Source: Ferroplasma acidarmanus Fer1 (lineage in GTDB: Archaea; Thermoplasmatota; Thermoplasmata; Thermoplasmatales; Thermoplasmataceae). Taken from it: a stretch of DNA of 64,000 bases. The stretch covers positions 1,798,001-1,862,000 of the forward strand of contig NC_021592.1 in assembly GCF_000152265.2 (NCBI RefSeq), read 5' to 3'. A program made the position numbers and the translations under genes. Below are positions 45,257-54,799 of the stretch, in pieces. Below the pieces are notes generated by a model that was not told where the DNA came from, ran no database searches, and saw only the letters and a list, made by a program, of their open reading frames with translations. Numbering within the stretch: the stretch's first letter is position 1; every line of letters starts with the position of its first letter.

Positions 45257-46417
45257 ATGAACAGGTTCACCATGGCAAACGACTCGGATATAATGAATGG
45301 ATCGGTCACCGATGTGTATTTTGAAAAAACTATGGAATATCTTACCATGCTTAAAAAAAATCCCTATGTAACAATGGAGGTTACTACACAGTCATCAACA
45401 TATGGATATATAAATTTTACAGGGCTAAATGATGTACTGTCATTACTTGAATCTCACAATGTGGATGTCCATGCAATTCCAGAGGGTACAGTATTAAAGG
45501 CAAGGGATATAAATGGAATTCCTGTTCCTTTTTTAAGAATATCCGGGAAATACTTAGATTTCGCCGAGCTTGAAACACCATTGCTTGGATTCCTCTGCCA
45601 GGCATCCGGGATATCATCATATTCGTCACTGCTTAAAAAATCACTGGGGAATATACCATTTATATCATTTGGAATAAGGAGAATGCACCCTGCTATATCA
45701 CCAATGATAGATCGTTCATCATATATTGGCGGTGCTGCAGGCGTTTCCGGGGTACTCAGTTCTAAAATCCTTGGCATTAAACCATCAGGTACAATGCCAC
45801 ACGCACTCTCATTGATCCTTGGAGACCATGATGCATGGAAAGTACAGCATGACAATGCAAGTTTCAGGGTATTTCTGATTGATACATTCATGGATGAAAA
45901 ATTTGCCGCAATAAAGGCAGCGGATGAATTCCCGGACATAGATTTTATCAGGCTGGACACACCATCATCAAGGCGTGGGAACTTTCCAAACCTTATAAGG
46001 GAAATCAGGTGGGAGCTTGACATCCGCGGCCATAAAAACATTAAAATTATGGTATCAGGCGGAATAAAGCTCGAGGATATACCTGAACTCATATCTGCAG
46101 GTGTCGAGTCATTTGGAATAGGCACATCAATATCATCCGCAAAACCGGTAGATTTTGGAATGGACATAGTAAATATAGATGGCACAGATATAACAAAGCG
46201 TGGAAAATTTTCAGGCATTAAAAGTGTTTACCGCTGCAAGAATTGCAATGATGTTATTGCTGGATATTCTGATACTAAACCAATCTGCCATTGTGGTGAG
46301 ACAATGGAAAATATATTGAAGCCATATATGGAAAAGGGCAAAATTATAAAAAATGAAGATATAGAAACAGTCAGGCAAAGATCTCTGGCGCAGATAGAAA
46401 ATATTATGAATTTATAG
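45257..46417 (+). CDS. pncB: Nicotinate phosphoribosyltransferase (Thermoplasma type)
   Basis: This 386-aa type II phosphoribosyltransferase forms nicotinate mononucleotide. Blocks: FGIRRMHPAISPMIDRSSYI (PRPP/nicotinate site), PSGTMPHALSLILGDHDAW, FIRLDTPSSRRGN, KIMVSGGIKLEDI and ESFGIGTSIS. A C-terminal zinc knuckle CKNCND...CHCGE at about 330-355 is typical of the small archaeal enzyme known from Thermoplasma acidophilum. It is translationally coupled to nicotinamidase. The 3' end overlaps the convergent permease gene by 6 nt. Confidence 0.92.
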   Translation: MNRFTMANDSDIMNGSVTDVYFEKTMEYLTMLKKNPYVTMEVTTQSSTYGYINFTGLNDVLSLLESHNVDVHAIPEGTVLKARDINGIPVPFLRISGKYLDFAELETPLLGFLCQASGISSYSSLLKKSLGNIPFISFGIRRMHPAISPMIDRSSYIGGAAGVSGVLSSKILGIKPSGTMPHALSLILGDHDAWKVQHDNASFRVFLIDTFMDEKFAAIKAADEFPDIDFIRLDTPSSRRGNFPNLIREIRWELDIRGHKNIKIMVSGGIKLEDIPELISAGVESFGIGTSISSAKPVDFGMDIVNIDGTDITKRGKFSGIKSVYRCKNCNDVIAGYSDTKPICHCGETMENILKPYMEKGKIIKNEDIETVRQRSLAQIENIMNL

Positions 46418-47923
46418 GGAAAAATTCCCTATATCATCAAGATTTTTGTTATACTTTGTATACATTATTATAACCACAATTGCTATTACAATTACCCATA
46501 CAAGGGCACCGTAAACACCGTATATGTATGGTGCGCTGAGGTCAAAATATACTGCAGCAATTATTGCTCCAACAAGTGTTATGCTGGAAATTCCAGGTAT
46601 AATAATATGCCTGAATATGTGTGTTTTCATTTTTCTTTTTTTCAGGTACATATGCAGTGATGTGTTTGTAAGAATGTGTACTATGTATGAAATCGGGGAT
46701 TCAAGTACCAGTAAAAATACAGACGAATATAGCAAAGCATCAATTATTTTTCCGGGATACAGCAATTCAAAGGATATTCCTGTAGCCAGGACAATCACCA
46801 GTGAGACTATTGTAATAAATAAAATGGCATATACCGGAACTCCTCTTGTGTTTGTCCTTGATAGCTTTTCAGGAATTACGCCTTCCCTTGATAGTGAAAA
46901 TATTACCCTGGATGCGTTTGTACCCAGTGAGACTGTAGCTGTGAAAAAGGAATTTATTACAATTATAAGCAATACTGCGAAGGGAACAAGCCCCATGCCC
47001 GAGAATCCATATTTGTATATGGAGAGTACCGGATATGCGCCTATGCCACTCCCTGTCCCGAATGAAGCCATATTTCCATATCCCCATGAAATAACCTCAG
47101 CATATGCTGCTAAAATAATGGTTACACCCAGAATTGCTATACTTGCTATAATGGATCTGGGAACTGTTTTTTTTGGATTTTTAGTTTCCTCTGCTATGGG
47201 TATTGAACCGCCAACACCAACAAATGAACCAATTGCGTAAACCATCATAGCCGCCAGAATTATAAAATTTCCACCAACCGGAATAGCTGTAAATGGCTTG
47301 ATGCTGATTTTAGTATGGTTCACGCCTATGAGATAGACTGAGCTGGCAATAAAGAAAATTACCTCAATAAGGATGGCATAGGTGACATATTTCAGGGAGG
47401 GCTTGATTCCCTTATAAATAAGAAAACTCACAAATAAAATAAAAATAATGGTAACAGGAATCCATAATATGTTAACATAGGGAACTGTAATGCCAAGGCT
47501 GGGAAGAATTGCATAGGCAAATCCAATAAAACCCAGTATTCCAAAGCCTGTAAAACTCAAAATCTGGTAACTTATATAAGATAATGCCGTGGTAAGGCCG
47601 AAACCCTTTCCAAGTCCATTTGCCACAAATGTGTAATATCCACCGGAACTTGAAAGGTATTTTGAAAATTCAAAGGATGAATAACTCATCATTGAATAAA
47701 CAATAAGGGCTAGCAACAATATTAAAGGAATTGAGAAAGCACCATCAGGATATTTGGAAAATGTAAAGGTCAACAACGCTGCCGTTCCGGCCACGTAAAG
47801 GACGATCGTCCCTCCAGGCGCATTAAGCCCAACAGCCTGAGACACAGCGTGCCTCAGTGATAGCTGATTATATCCAAGATGTTTATATTCCTTTTTGGGA
47901 CGAAAAACTTCTTCCTTTATCAC
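46412..47923 (-). CDS. APC-superfamily amino acid permease
   Basis: This 503-aa permease with about 12 membrane segments has the LSLRHAVSQAVGLNAPGG start, FSKYLSSSGGYYTFVANGLG and IPIAEETKNPKKTVPRSIIA blocks. The start is a GTG at 47923. A TATA-like AAAATATAATTC is centred about 25 nt upstream, which supports a leaderless GTG start. A perfect 13-bp palindrome covers the region between the TATA box and the start. Substrate unknown. Confidence 0.85.
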   Translation of the reverse strand: MIKEEVFRPKKEYKHLGYNQLSLRHAVSQAVGLNAPGGTIVLYVAGTAALLTFTFSKYPDGAFSIPLILLLALIVYSMMSYSSFEFSKYLSSSGGYYTFVANGLGKGFGLTTALSYISYQILSFTGFGILGFIGFAYAILPSLGITVPYVNILWIPVTIIFILFVSFLIYKGIKPSLKYVTYAILIEVIFFIASSVYLIGVNHTKISIKPFTAIPVGGNFIILAAMMVYAIGSFVGVGGSIPIAEETKNPKKTVPRSIIASIAILGVTIILAAYAEVISWGYGNMASFGTGSGIGAYPVLSIYKYGFSGMGLVPFAVLLIIVINSFFTATVSLGTNASRVIFSLSREGVIPEKLSRTNTRGVPVYAILFITIVSLVIVLATGISFELLYPGKIIDALLYSSVFLLVLESPISYIVHILTNTSLHMYLKKRKMKTHIFRHIIIPGISSITLVGAIIAAVYFDLSAPYIYGVYGALVWVIVIAIVVIIMYTKYNKNLDDIGNFSL

Positions 47924-47927
47924 GTAA

Positions 47928-47940
47928 CAGTTAATAACTG
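47928..47940. promoter_or_regulatory. Palindromic operator candidate of APC permease
   Basis: CAGTTAATAACTG is a perfect odd-centred palindrome with 6-bp arms. It lies between the minus-strand TATA box (about 47941-47952) and the GTG start at 47923, a position where a bound protein would block transcription initiation. Confidence 0.45.
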
Positions 47941-48105
47941 AATTATATTTTAATTTTTGTTATGAATCCGGATTTTAACTGGTTACGGATTTCGCAATAA
48001 ATGTAGAATATATAGGGAACCGGGCATATCTCAGGTTGCACTGTCTAGAATTCAGGCATATTGCCCTATTGAAAAAAGTTAAAACCACCGGTAATATATA
48101 TCACT

Positions 48106-49377
48106 ATGCAGATTCTTAACATGGATAATATTGGAACAAATTCAAGAAGGGTATATGCACTGGAAAAAATTCAGAATGCTATTAATAATCTTCATCCATC
48201 AGCTGCAATGTCAAGGAATTTCAATGTGGACACAGAAAAATTTGACCGTGTCTATGTAATTGGATTCGGCAAAGCTTCATTTAGCATGTACTCCGGAATA
48301 CGTGAACGGGTGCTCAAAAAACTATCATACGCTGGAATTATTATACCAGATGATGAAGTACACAATGAGTCATATCCGGAACTGGAGGTTTTGCGTGGTA
48401 CGCATCCATATGTTAGCAGTTTATCTGTAGAATCTTCAAAAAAATTGCTTTCACATTTAGATAGGCTGAATCAAAATGACCTTGTCATTGTTTTGATCTC
48501 AGGGGGAGGTTCATCCCTATTCGAGATACTGGAAACCGGAATAGATGTCAATGACCTCAAGGATATATCAGCTGAAATCATGGAAAATGATGGTGACATA
48601 TACGTATTGAACCGTCTCAGGTCATCGCTCTCGGCAGTCAAAAACGGCAAACTGGCGAAGTATCTATACCCAGCATCTGTGGCTGGCTATATTATTTCAG
48701 ACGTGGTTTACGATAACCTGAACATAATCGCTTCCGGGCCTCTGGTAAATGTTCCAGCACCAGCTAACTTGAAAGAACTGGCAAAGAAGTACATTAAAGA
48801 TAATAGATTGAGAGATATAATCGAAAAAGTAGATATTTCAGAAACACTGGATAGTAAATATTTTACTAATGTGAAAAACACAATTGTTTTAAAAAATCGT
48901 GATTTTGTGGATTATATTTATTCTGAACTTGATGGTGAAAAGATAAATCTTGGAAGCAATATCAACGGAGATGTTAAGGTAGTTTCCAGGGATATAACTG
49001 ACATTCTAAAGAATATACTGGAAATCAAGGGAGAACCTTTCTGGTTTGTATGTGGGGGTGAGACCACTGTAACAGTAACAGGAAACGGCAGCGGGGGGCG
49101 AAACCAGGAACTCGCAGTGAGGATAATGGAAGATATAAGTAATAATGATTTTCTTTTTATTTCCATGGGTACGGATGGCATAGATGGAAAGAGCATTGCA
49201 GCGGGAGGGATAGTGGACAATTCCACAAGAATTGACAATTTAGAAGAGTACCTTGCCAATAATGATACATATACAGCTTTATCAAAAGCCCATGGCGCTA
49301 TAATAACTGGTAGGACCGGAAATAATGTATCTGATATAATGCTCGGGTTCTTCGGGCGTGCCAATAACAATTTTTAA
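48106..49377 (+). CDS. Glycerate 2-kinase (MOFRL family)
   Basis: This 423-aa kinase makes 2-phosphoglycerate from glycerate, as in the non-phosphorylative Entner-Doudoroff route of Thermoplasmatales. Motifs are GFGKASFSMYSGI, LISGGGSSLFE, LNRLRSSLSAVKNGKLA, IASGPLV, the MOFRL block GGETTVTVTGNGSGGRNQEL and MGTDGIDGKSIAAGGIVD. The ATG at 48106 is used; a TATA-like GTAATATATATC would suit the ATG at 48121 and TTAAAA further upstream would suit 48106. Confidence 0.9.
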   Translation: MQILNMDNIGTNSRRVYALEKIQNAINNLHPSAAMSRNFNVDTEKFDRVYVIGFGKASFSMYSGIRERVLKKLSYAGIIIPDDEVHNESYPELEVLRGTHPYVSSLSVESSKKLLSHLDRLNQNDLVIVLISGGGSSLFEILETGIDVNDLKDISAEIMENDGDIYVLNRLRSSLSAVKNGKLAKYLYPASVAGYIISDVVYDNLNIIASGPLVNVPAPANLKELAKKYIKDNRLRDIIEKVDISETLDSKYFTNVKNTIVLKNRDFVDYIYSELDGEKINLGSNINGDVKVVSRDITDILKNILEIKGEPFWFVCGGETTVTVTGNGSGGRNQELAVRIMEDISNNDFLFISMGTDGIDGKSIAAGGIVDNSTRIDNLEEYLANNDTYTALSKAHGAIITGRTGNNVSDIMLGFFGRANNNF

Positions 49378-49406
49378 ATACCACAGGTAATTATGGAGTG
49401 ATTGGC

Positions 49407-49568
49407 ATGGAAGAGCTACTTTGCAATATTGAATTTGAAAAGGATGAAAATGGATTTAGCGCCAGGTTGCGAACCGACATGGGTGGCTTGCGTGAATACA
49501 ACGGTATGACATTAGAAGAAGTATTAAATGAGGTAATACTTGAGCTTCAGGAGGAATTTTCACCTTAA
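49407..49568 (+). CDS. Small conserved-looking protein (53 aa)
   Basis: This is a short frame starting MEELLCNIEFEKDENGFSAR and ending EVILELQEEFSP. It is acidic, with a strand-strand-helix pattern: a C-terminal amphipathic helix MTLEEVLNEVILELQEE and no membrane segment. It lies 29 nt after the glycerate kinase stop on the same strand and could be co-transcribed. Codon use looks like the neighbours. Function unknown; I recognise no family. Confidence 0.6.
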   Translation: MEELLCNIEFEKDENGFSARLRTDMGGLREYNGMTLEEVLNEVILELQEEFSP

Positions 49569-49715
49569 ATTTATTTTAATTGAAAACAATAAGTAATGGC
49601 AAATTTTATTGGTCATTTGTGTGCATTATAGTTATCAACTAATATTTGCAATGGATAATATATGCGCTAGAAAATATTCGAAGAATGAAATATATATACG
49701 TTTATTTAATGATGA

Positions 49716-51812
49716 ATGGTGCACGGAAAAAAACCAAAGTGGAAGAAAATACTTCCCATAGCAATTGCACTGTTATTTGTTTTAATATCCTTCTCTTCTA
49801 TAACGAATCAGGATACTCATTTTCTTTCATCATCTGTTAATTCGCATACTTCTGAGGGCTCCGGGGTAACAAACAGTTCATTAGGATTGCCCTCAAATGA
49901 AAGTAATTATTCCTCTGTAAACCCGGAGAATTTATACAGGAATGAGCCTGCCCCTGTGGGCATGGCTGATTACGGACTTGGTACCGAGACCCTACTTGGC
50001 GGGTATACTCCATATGAATACAATACAACATCATTCCTAGGCTCAGCTAAAATCTATAATCTGTCTGTAGCTAACAGTTCATCAGGAAATAAATGCATGT
50101 CAGTCCAATTCAATATCAATCTTGTTTTTAATAATAGCAATAATAAATATGTATACTGGGTCCAGGACGTTGCGTTCATTAACACATCCTCCAGGGCTAT
50201 CACTTTTATTGACAATATCTGGAATATGACATCCAGTGGTGCAAGCATGTACAATTCTACTGTTAATGGGGCCGGAAAAGTTGGCAATTATTCAGATTCC
50301 GGTTATTATTATTCAATAGCATCCTGTACTTTACCGGGCAATGATATTAAATTACCAAATCCGGCAACCATAAATTTTATGGTAAATAGCACCATGAAAA
50401 ACGGAAGTCCTGAAGTAGAGCTTATGTATAATGATGGATACAGATGGATGACCTATGACAGCCCGGTTTTTATCTTTGCAACAAATGTAACTTCAGATCA
50501 GAGTTTTGTTGTTGATGGCTATAATTATGAACCGGACGGTTATTCTTTCTATGATGCAGAACTCATTCTTGGAGGACCCGGCGATGGTTCTTCAACCGTA
50601 GATATGTCTTCAAACATTCAACTAGGGATAGAATACTGGAATGGGCATAATTACCAGGAAATAACAAATGCCTTTAATTATGGCAGTGATACTGCAGAAA
50701 TCATAAGCAACGTTCAATCCAGCGCAGAGTACTACACTTCAAACGGAACTATTTTCGAAAATGTGACTGCGGGAGACGGTTCTCTATCACAGGTATACAG
50801 TTCAGCAGATATATCATTATTGAATATCTCAACACCATTTTCAAGCGGGAGTATAAGTGTGAACGGAACGGAATATAGTTTCGTAAAACACGAAGTTAAC
50901 CTGACTCTTGCTCCTGGTGAATATAATTTATCTATTTATAATGGGACTATACTTTATAAAAATTTAACAGTTAATCTTACAGCTGGAGAATATTTGCCAT
51001 TAAATGTGGCGCCAAAATACAATATTAGCTTTACACAAACAGGATTGCCTGCAGGAACAGCATGGTCAGTTACTATTAACGGAAAGACAGAATCATCCGA
51101 TACTAATACCATTGTATTTGTACTGGCTAACGACACATACACATATATGGTAGAAACGCTGGACAAGATCTATAAAGCCGAACATTATTCTGGGGATATC
51201 ATAGTAAATGGTTATTCCTATAAGAGCATAATAAAATTCTCTAAGGTAACCTATGAAGTTAAATTTATAGAGGTGGGACTTCCGGGCGGATCAGTATGGT
51301 ATGTCAATTTATCCAGTACAGTGAAATCAGGCCCAATAACAGGGAATTCATTTTCATTTGCACTTATAAATGGCACGTATACATATAGAACTTCCATTGC
51401 AAATGAACCATATGAACCCGTACCATCCTCTTCCGGAATAGTTGTAAATGGGGGCAATATTTCAACAACGCTAACATTCTCCAGAATTTACACTGTAAAA
51501 TTTGTTGAAAACGGGTTGCCTGCTGGAACAACATGGTTAGTTACACTTAATGGAACTACGGAATTGTCCGATAACAATACTATACTGTTTGCCTTGCACA
51601 ATGGAACATATGCATACACCGTAAGCGGGGTAAATGGAAATAAAATATCCGGCAGTTCAGGAAATGTAGATGTAAACGGTAAAAATGTTACAGTTAATAA
51701 TATTAAATATACACCGGAACACAATTATAGCCTATATTATGGGATTGGAGTGGTAGCAGCAATTGCAATAATCATTTCTGCCGCAATAGTAGCAATAAGG
51801 AGAAAAAAGTAA
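49716..51812 (+). CDS. Thermopsin-like (A5) surface peptidase with repeat domains and C-terminal anchor
   Basis: This 698-aa exported protein has a signal peptide at residues ~10-30 (KKILPIAIALLFVLISFSS). The thermopsin domain covers about residues 70-340 (PVGMADYGLG, YWVQDVAFINTSS, IWNMTSSG, YDGYRWMTYDSP-like and DAELILGGPGDGSS blocks). Three beta repeats of ~80 residues follow, each opening like FTQTGLPAGTAWSVTING, FIEVGLPGGSVWYVNL and FVENGLPAGTTWLVTLNG. A membrane helix with an RRKK tail ends the protein. Many NxS/T sites suggest glycosylation. Thermopsins are acid peptidases of thermoacidophiles. A TATA-like AAATATATATACG lies upstream. Confidence 0.9.
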   Translation: MVHGKKPKWKKILPIAIALLFVLISFSSITNQDTHFLSSSVNSHTSEGSGVTNSSLGLPSNESNYSSVNPENLYRNEPAPVGMADYGLGTETLLGGYTPYEYNTTSFLGSAKIYNLSVANSSSGNKCMSVQFNINLVFNNSNNKYVYWVQDVAFINTSSRAITFIDNIWNMTSSGASMYNSTVNGAGKVGNYSDSGYYYSIASCTLPGNDIKLPNPATINFMVNSTMKNGSPEVELMYNDGYRWMTYDSPVFIFATNVTSDQSFVVDGYNYEPDGYSFYDAELILGGPGDGSSTVDMSSNIQLGIEYWNGHNYQEITNAFNYGSDTAEIISNVQSSAEYYTSNGTIFENVTAGDGSLSQVYSSADISLLNISTPFSSGSISVNGTEYSFVKHEVNLTLAPGEYNLSIYNGTILYKNLTVNLTAGEYLPLNVAPKYNISFTQTGLPAGTAWSVTINGKTESSDTNTIVFVLANDTYTYMVETLDKIYKAEHYSGDIIVNGYSYKSIIKFSKVTYEVKFIEVGLPGGSVWYVNLSSTVKSGPITGNSFSFALINGTYTYRTSIANEPYEPVPSSSGIVVNGGNISTTLTFSRIYTVKFVENGLPAGTTWLVTLNGTTELSDNNTILFALHNGTYAYTVSGVNGNKISGSSGNVDVNGKNVTVNNIKYTPEHNYSLYYGIGVVAAIAIIISAAIVAIRRKK

Positions 51813-51883
51813 GATATATCCAGTAATCCTGTATATATAGGTGTATCTATTTGGTGAATTCCATATTTAAAGTATAAACTATT

Positions 51884-52633
51884 TTAGATGTTAATCCATG
51901 ATGATACAATTTCAATTATTTTTTGTATTTCCGGTATTTCTCCCATTACTATTGGTTTTAATTCATTACTGAATATTTTTTCCTGTTTTAATATTTCATT
52001 AATAAATTCCATTTTATCGAAAATTATATTGTAAAACTTTAGCTTCATATTAATTAATTCTGGATCAAAAATTACTTTTTTAAAATAAATTAAATAATAT
52101 AAATCATATATATCTCTCGCTTTTTTCCTTGTATATATTGCCCTTACTTTTTCTGCTGCCACTTCATCAACATTCATTCCTGATAATATTCTTATTGGCA
52201 AATTATATTCTGGAAAATCAAAATTTAATGCCATTGCCTGTTTAATAATTTTCTCTCTTCTACTTATTTCAACATAAACAGGAACCATACTCAAAATATT
52301 TGTATACAATGGCCCTTCTGAAAGGAGCCTGAATGATAATGTTATATTATCATTTTTAACAATTTTTAACTCATTATTAATCCCCTGTAATTTCAGATTC
52401 TCCGAAACTTTATCAGGCAAATTACCTTTTAACATTGAATTTTCTGTAAAATCAAGATCCTCTGAAAATCTTCGTAAACCATGGAAAAGCCATAAATATG
52501 TGCCACCTTTAAATATCAAAGGCTCACCATAAATTGCATTTAAGACTACTGAAAGCATATACCTTTTTTCCTCCTGCCATGGCCTTAGACCATGCAATTT
52601 TGATAGTTTAATTATATCATCCTTATCAATCAT
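51884..52633 (-). CDS. AbiEii-family nucleotidyltransferase toxin (module 1)
   Basis: This 249-aa protein has the AbiEii signature FKGGTYLWLFHGLRRFSEDL (Gly43-Gly44, acidic residues 58-61) and the downstream VAAEKVRAIYTRKKARDIYD block. In AbiE systems this protein transfers nucleotides and arrests growth. It overlaps the upstream AbiEi gene by 4 nt (ATGA), the usual arrangement. The toxin role is inferred from the family; archaeal copies are less studied. Confidence 0.85.
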   Translation of the reverse strand: MIDKDDIIKLSKLHGLRPWQEEKRYMLSVVLNAIYGEPLIFKGGTYLWLFHGLRRFSEDLDFTENSMLKGNLPDKVSENLKLQGINNELKIVKNDNITLSFRLLSEGPLYTNILSMVPVYVEISRREKIIKQAMALNFDFPEYNLPIRILSGMNVDEVAAEKVRAIYTRKKARDIYDLYYLIYFKKVIFDPELINMKLKFYNIIFDKMEFINEILKQEKIFSNELKPIVMGEIPEIQKIIEIVSSWINI

Positions 52634-53205
52634 TTTAATATCTCCATGATTTTTTTTATTTTTCTTATCTTAATATTCTTTAAATTCCGAATAAGATCTG
52701 AAAAGTCTATATTATTTTTGAATTCATTAATATCATTTTCTGAAAAAATATTCAGATATAATCCATCAAAGACTGCTTTATCTGGATTCGCAACAAAAAT
52801 ATAGCTATTATTATAATTATACCGTTTATATCCGAAAAATAATTCAGGCTTTATTTTATGATATGATATTCCTAATTTATTGTAATTTATTGAGTTTATC
52901 GTAGTAACACATTCCACCTTACCAGGAACCTGCTGCGCCAATTTATGGAATAGTAATGCAGAATTTATAGAGATATACGATGGATAAATTAATTGCGATG
53001 CCATAATAAAATCGTCATTAATAAATGAAATTTTCCCGTTTACAGGCTTAGTTGCAAGGTTATTCCTAACTAATCTATTCATGTATACAATAGCTACTTT
53101 ATTGTTTTTCTGGATTAGATTTGCAAATTCATTTACATTATATACCGAAACATTATTTTTCAATGCCATATCTCTGATTTTGTATAATGTCAATTCTTTC
53201 ATCAT
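52630..53205 (-). CDS. AbiEi-family antitoxin/regulator (module 1)
   Basis: This 191-aa protein has an N-terminal winged-helix region (NEFANLIQKNNKVAIVYMNR, LVRNNLATKP) followed by the AbiEi core YPSYISINSALLFHKLAQQV and FVANPDKAVFDGLYL. AbiEi proteins bind inverted repeats in their own promoter and repress. Such a repeat overlaps the TATA box here (53212-53227). The ATG at 53202 fits the TATA spacing slightly better than 53205. Confidence 0.85.
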   Translation of the reverse strand: MMKELTLYKIRDMALKNNVSVYNVNEFANLIQKNNKVAIVYMNRLVRNNLATKPVNGKISFINDDFIMASQLIYPSYISINSALLFHKLAQQVPGKVECVTTINSINYNKLGISYHKIKPELFFGYKRYNYNNSYIFVANPDKAVFDGLYLNIFSENDINEFKNNIDFSDLIRNLKNIKIRKIKKIMEILK

Positions 53206-53211
53206 ACCACA

Positions 53212-53227
53212 ATAACAATATTGTTAT
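53212..53227. promoter_or_regulatory. Palindromic operator over promoter of AbiE module 1
   Basis: ATAACAATATTGTTAT is a perfect 16-bp palindrome that overlaps the minus-strand TATA box TATATAACAA. It is the natural binding site for AbiEi autorepression. Confidence 0.65.
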
Positions 53228-53349
53228 ATACACGTGACTTAAATATTTTTTCCCTGATCACTCGTAAAATTACATATTCTTCATGTATAATAATTTTCAA
53301 AAATATAATAAAAAATTGGCAAATGTTAAAATTTTATATCGTAATTGTT

Positions 53350-54144
53350 TTATTTAATTACATAACCAATAACGGTATCTTTAACAGTATCAAACGGAAC
53401 AATTACATTCAATAAACTTTCCATTTCTGTATTCCAGATCTCACCTATTGAAATTACTTTTTCCAGGAATTCATCTATATTAAATCCTTGAACTTGCGTA
53501 TATTTTTGCAGTTTATAATTTATCATTTGTATATTTATTTTAACATTATATTTTGTGATTAGTAGCCATAAGTCGTATAAATCCCTGGCAACCGGTGTCG
53601 GTCTTTCCATAATAGCTTTTATTTTTTCTGCTGCGAATTCCTCGGTATCCAGAGTAAAAAGAAAATAGGGCCTTAATTCCTGATAAATTGTAGTTCTTAA
53701 AACCTTTTTAGGATTATAAAATGGACGTACATACAAATTTATATCCAGTTTTATGGTCTGTATTGCTCTCACACTATGGGACATTTCATAAAAAGGCCCT
53801 TTAATTTTTAAATTATATCTAAGCATATCCCTCCTTTTACTTTTAACGTATTCCATAGAATAAAAATTATTTATTTCATCGATAGCTTTTTTAACTCTAT
53901 TTTCTACAACATATACATCATAACTTTTATCAAAAATAAAGTCAAGATCTTCCGAAAATATTCCGGAACCATAAACTTTTGAAATAGCAGTGCCACCGAT
54001 AAATATTATATCATTAACTGGACTAATATAAAAAAGACTGTTTAGAACAATTTCTTGAAGATAATCCTTTTCTGTACTGTACGAATTTTTAAATCCCATA
54101 ATTTTTGTGTAATCTTTCCATTTCTTGATTTCAATATTATCCAT
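53350..54144 (-). CDS. AbiEii-family nucleotidyltransferase toxin (module 2)
   Basis: This 264-aa protein has the signature IFIGGTAISKVYGSGIFSED (Gly50-Gly51; SEDLD at 64-68). It also has FAAEKIKAIMERPTPVARDL, where the ARDLYDLWLL motif matches module 1. It differs strongly from module 1 elsewhere, so the modules are not a recent duplication. It starts 4 nt after the AbiEi stop of its pair. Confidence 0.85.
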   Translation of the reverse strand: MDNIEIKKWKDYTKIMGFKNSYSTEKDYLQEIVLNSLFYISPVNDIIFIGGTAISKVYGSGIFSEDLDFIFDKSYDVYVVENRVKKAIDEINNFYSMEYVKSKRRDMLRYNLKIKGPFYEMSHSVRAIQTIKLDINLYVRPFYNPKKVLRTTIYQELRPYFLFTLDTEEFAAEKIKAIMERPTPVARDLYDLWLLITKYNVKINIQMINYKLQKYTQVQGFNIDEFLEKVISIGEIWNTEMESLLNVIVPFDTVKDTVIGYVIK

Positions 54145-54148
54145 AAAA

Positions 54149-54745
54149 TTACCGCCTTTTATTAATTAATGCCAGAATTATTTCATATGTTTTTTTTGAG
54201 TGTATTTTTTCTGAATAAAATAATAATCTATCTATATTTATTAATTTATTTTCAATACCGTTATCAAGAGCTTCTTCTATATATGAGATTGGTGGGTTTG
54301 CTAAATACACAGAATCAACTATTGCTTTTTCCGGATTGGAAATAGATATGTATGTGTTTTTATCTATATGGTAACCGTAAATTTTTGTATTCTTTAATGT
54401 TATAAATTTTATTCTATACCCTTCAATTTCTATATCTTTATGCCTTTTTGGTGAAATAACGTATATTATATCGTATATCTGGGTTACCAGGTTATAATAA
54501 GAAAAAGCAGACGATATCCCTATATAGGATGGTTCCAGAATATTAGAGGCTATTGCAAATATATCTGTTCCTGGCAGATAGAACTTATTCCTGCCTGCTC
54601 TTTTTGCATAGCCGTGTTCTACTAAACGGTTCGCCACCAGTGATGAATACTTTATATTGCTATTTTCTATTATTTCTATATCATATGTTCTGAACACGCC
54701 TTTATAGTCATTTTTAATTGTATCAAGTAAGTTTATTGTATTCAT
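54149..54745 (-). CDS. AbiEi-family antitoxin/regulator (module 2)
   Basis: This 198-aa protein has an N-terminal wHTH (FRTYDIEIIENSNIKYSSLV, NRLVEHGYAKRAGRNKFYL) and the AbiEi core EPSYIGISSAFSYYNLVTQI and ISNPEKAIVDSVYL. A TATA-like CTATATAC is centred about 24 nt upstream, and an 8+8 inverted repeat lies just beyond it. Confidence 0.83.
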   Translation of the reverse strand: MNTINLLDTIKNDYKGVFRTYDIEIIENSNIKYSSLVANRLVEHGYAKRAGRNKFYLPGTDIFAIASNILEPSYIGISSAFSYYNLVTQIYDIIYVISPKRHKDIEIEGYRIKFITLKNTKIYGYHIDKNTYISISNPEKAIVDSVYLANPPISYIEEALDNGIENKLINIDRLLFYSEKIHSKKTYEIILALINKRR

Positions 54746-54779
54746 ATTTCAATATTTTAATTAAGTATATAGCACCATT

Positions 54780-54799
54780 GTTTATCATAATTGATAAAC
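54780..54799. promoter_or_regulatory. Palindromic operator upstream of AbiE module 2
   Basis: GTTTATCA and TGATAAAC are perfect arms around TAAT. The site lies directly upstream of the TATA box, about 35-54 nt before the start codon. Its sequence differs from the module 1 site, so each regulator probably has its own site. Confidence 0.6.
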
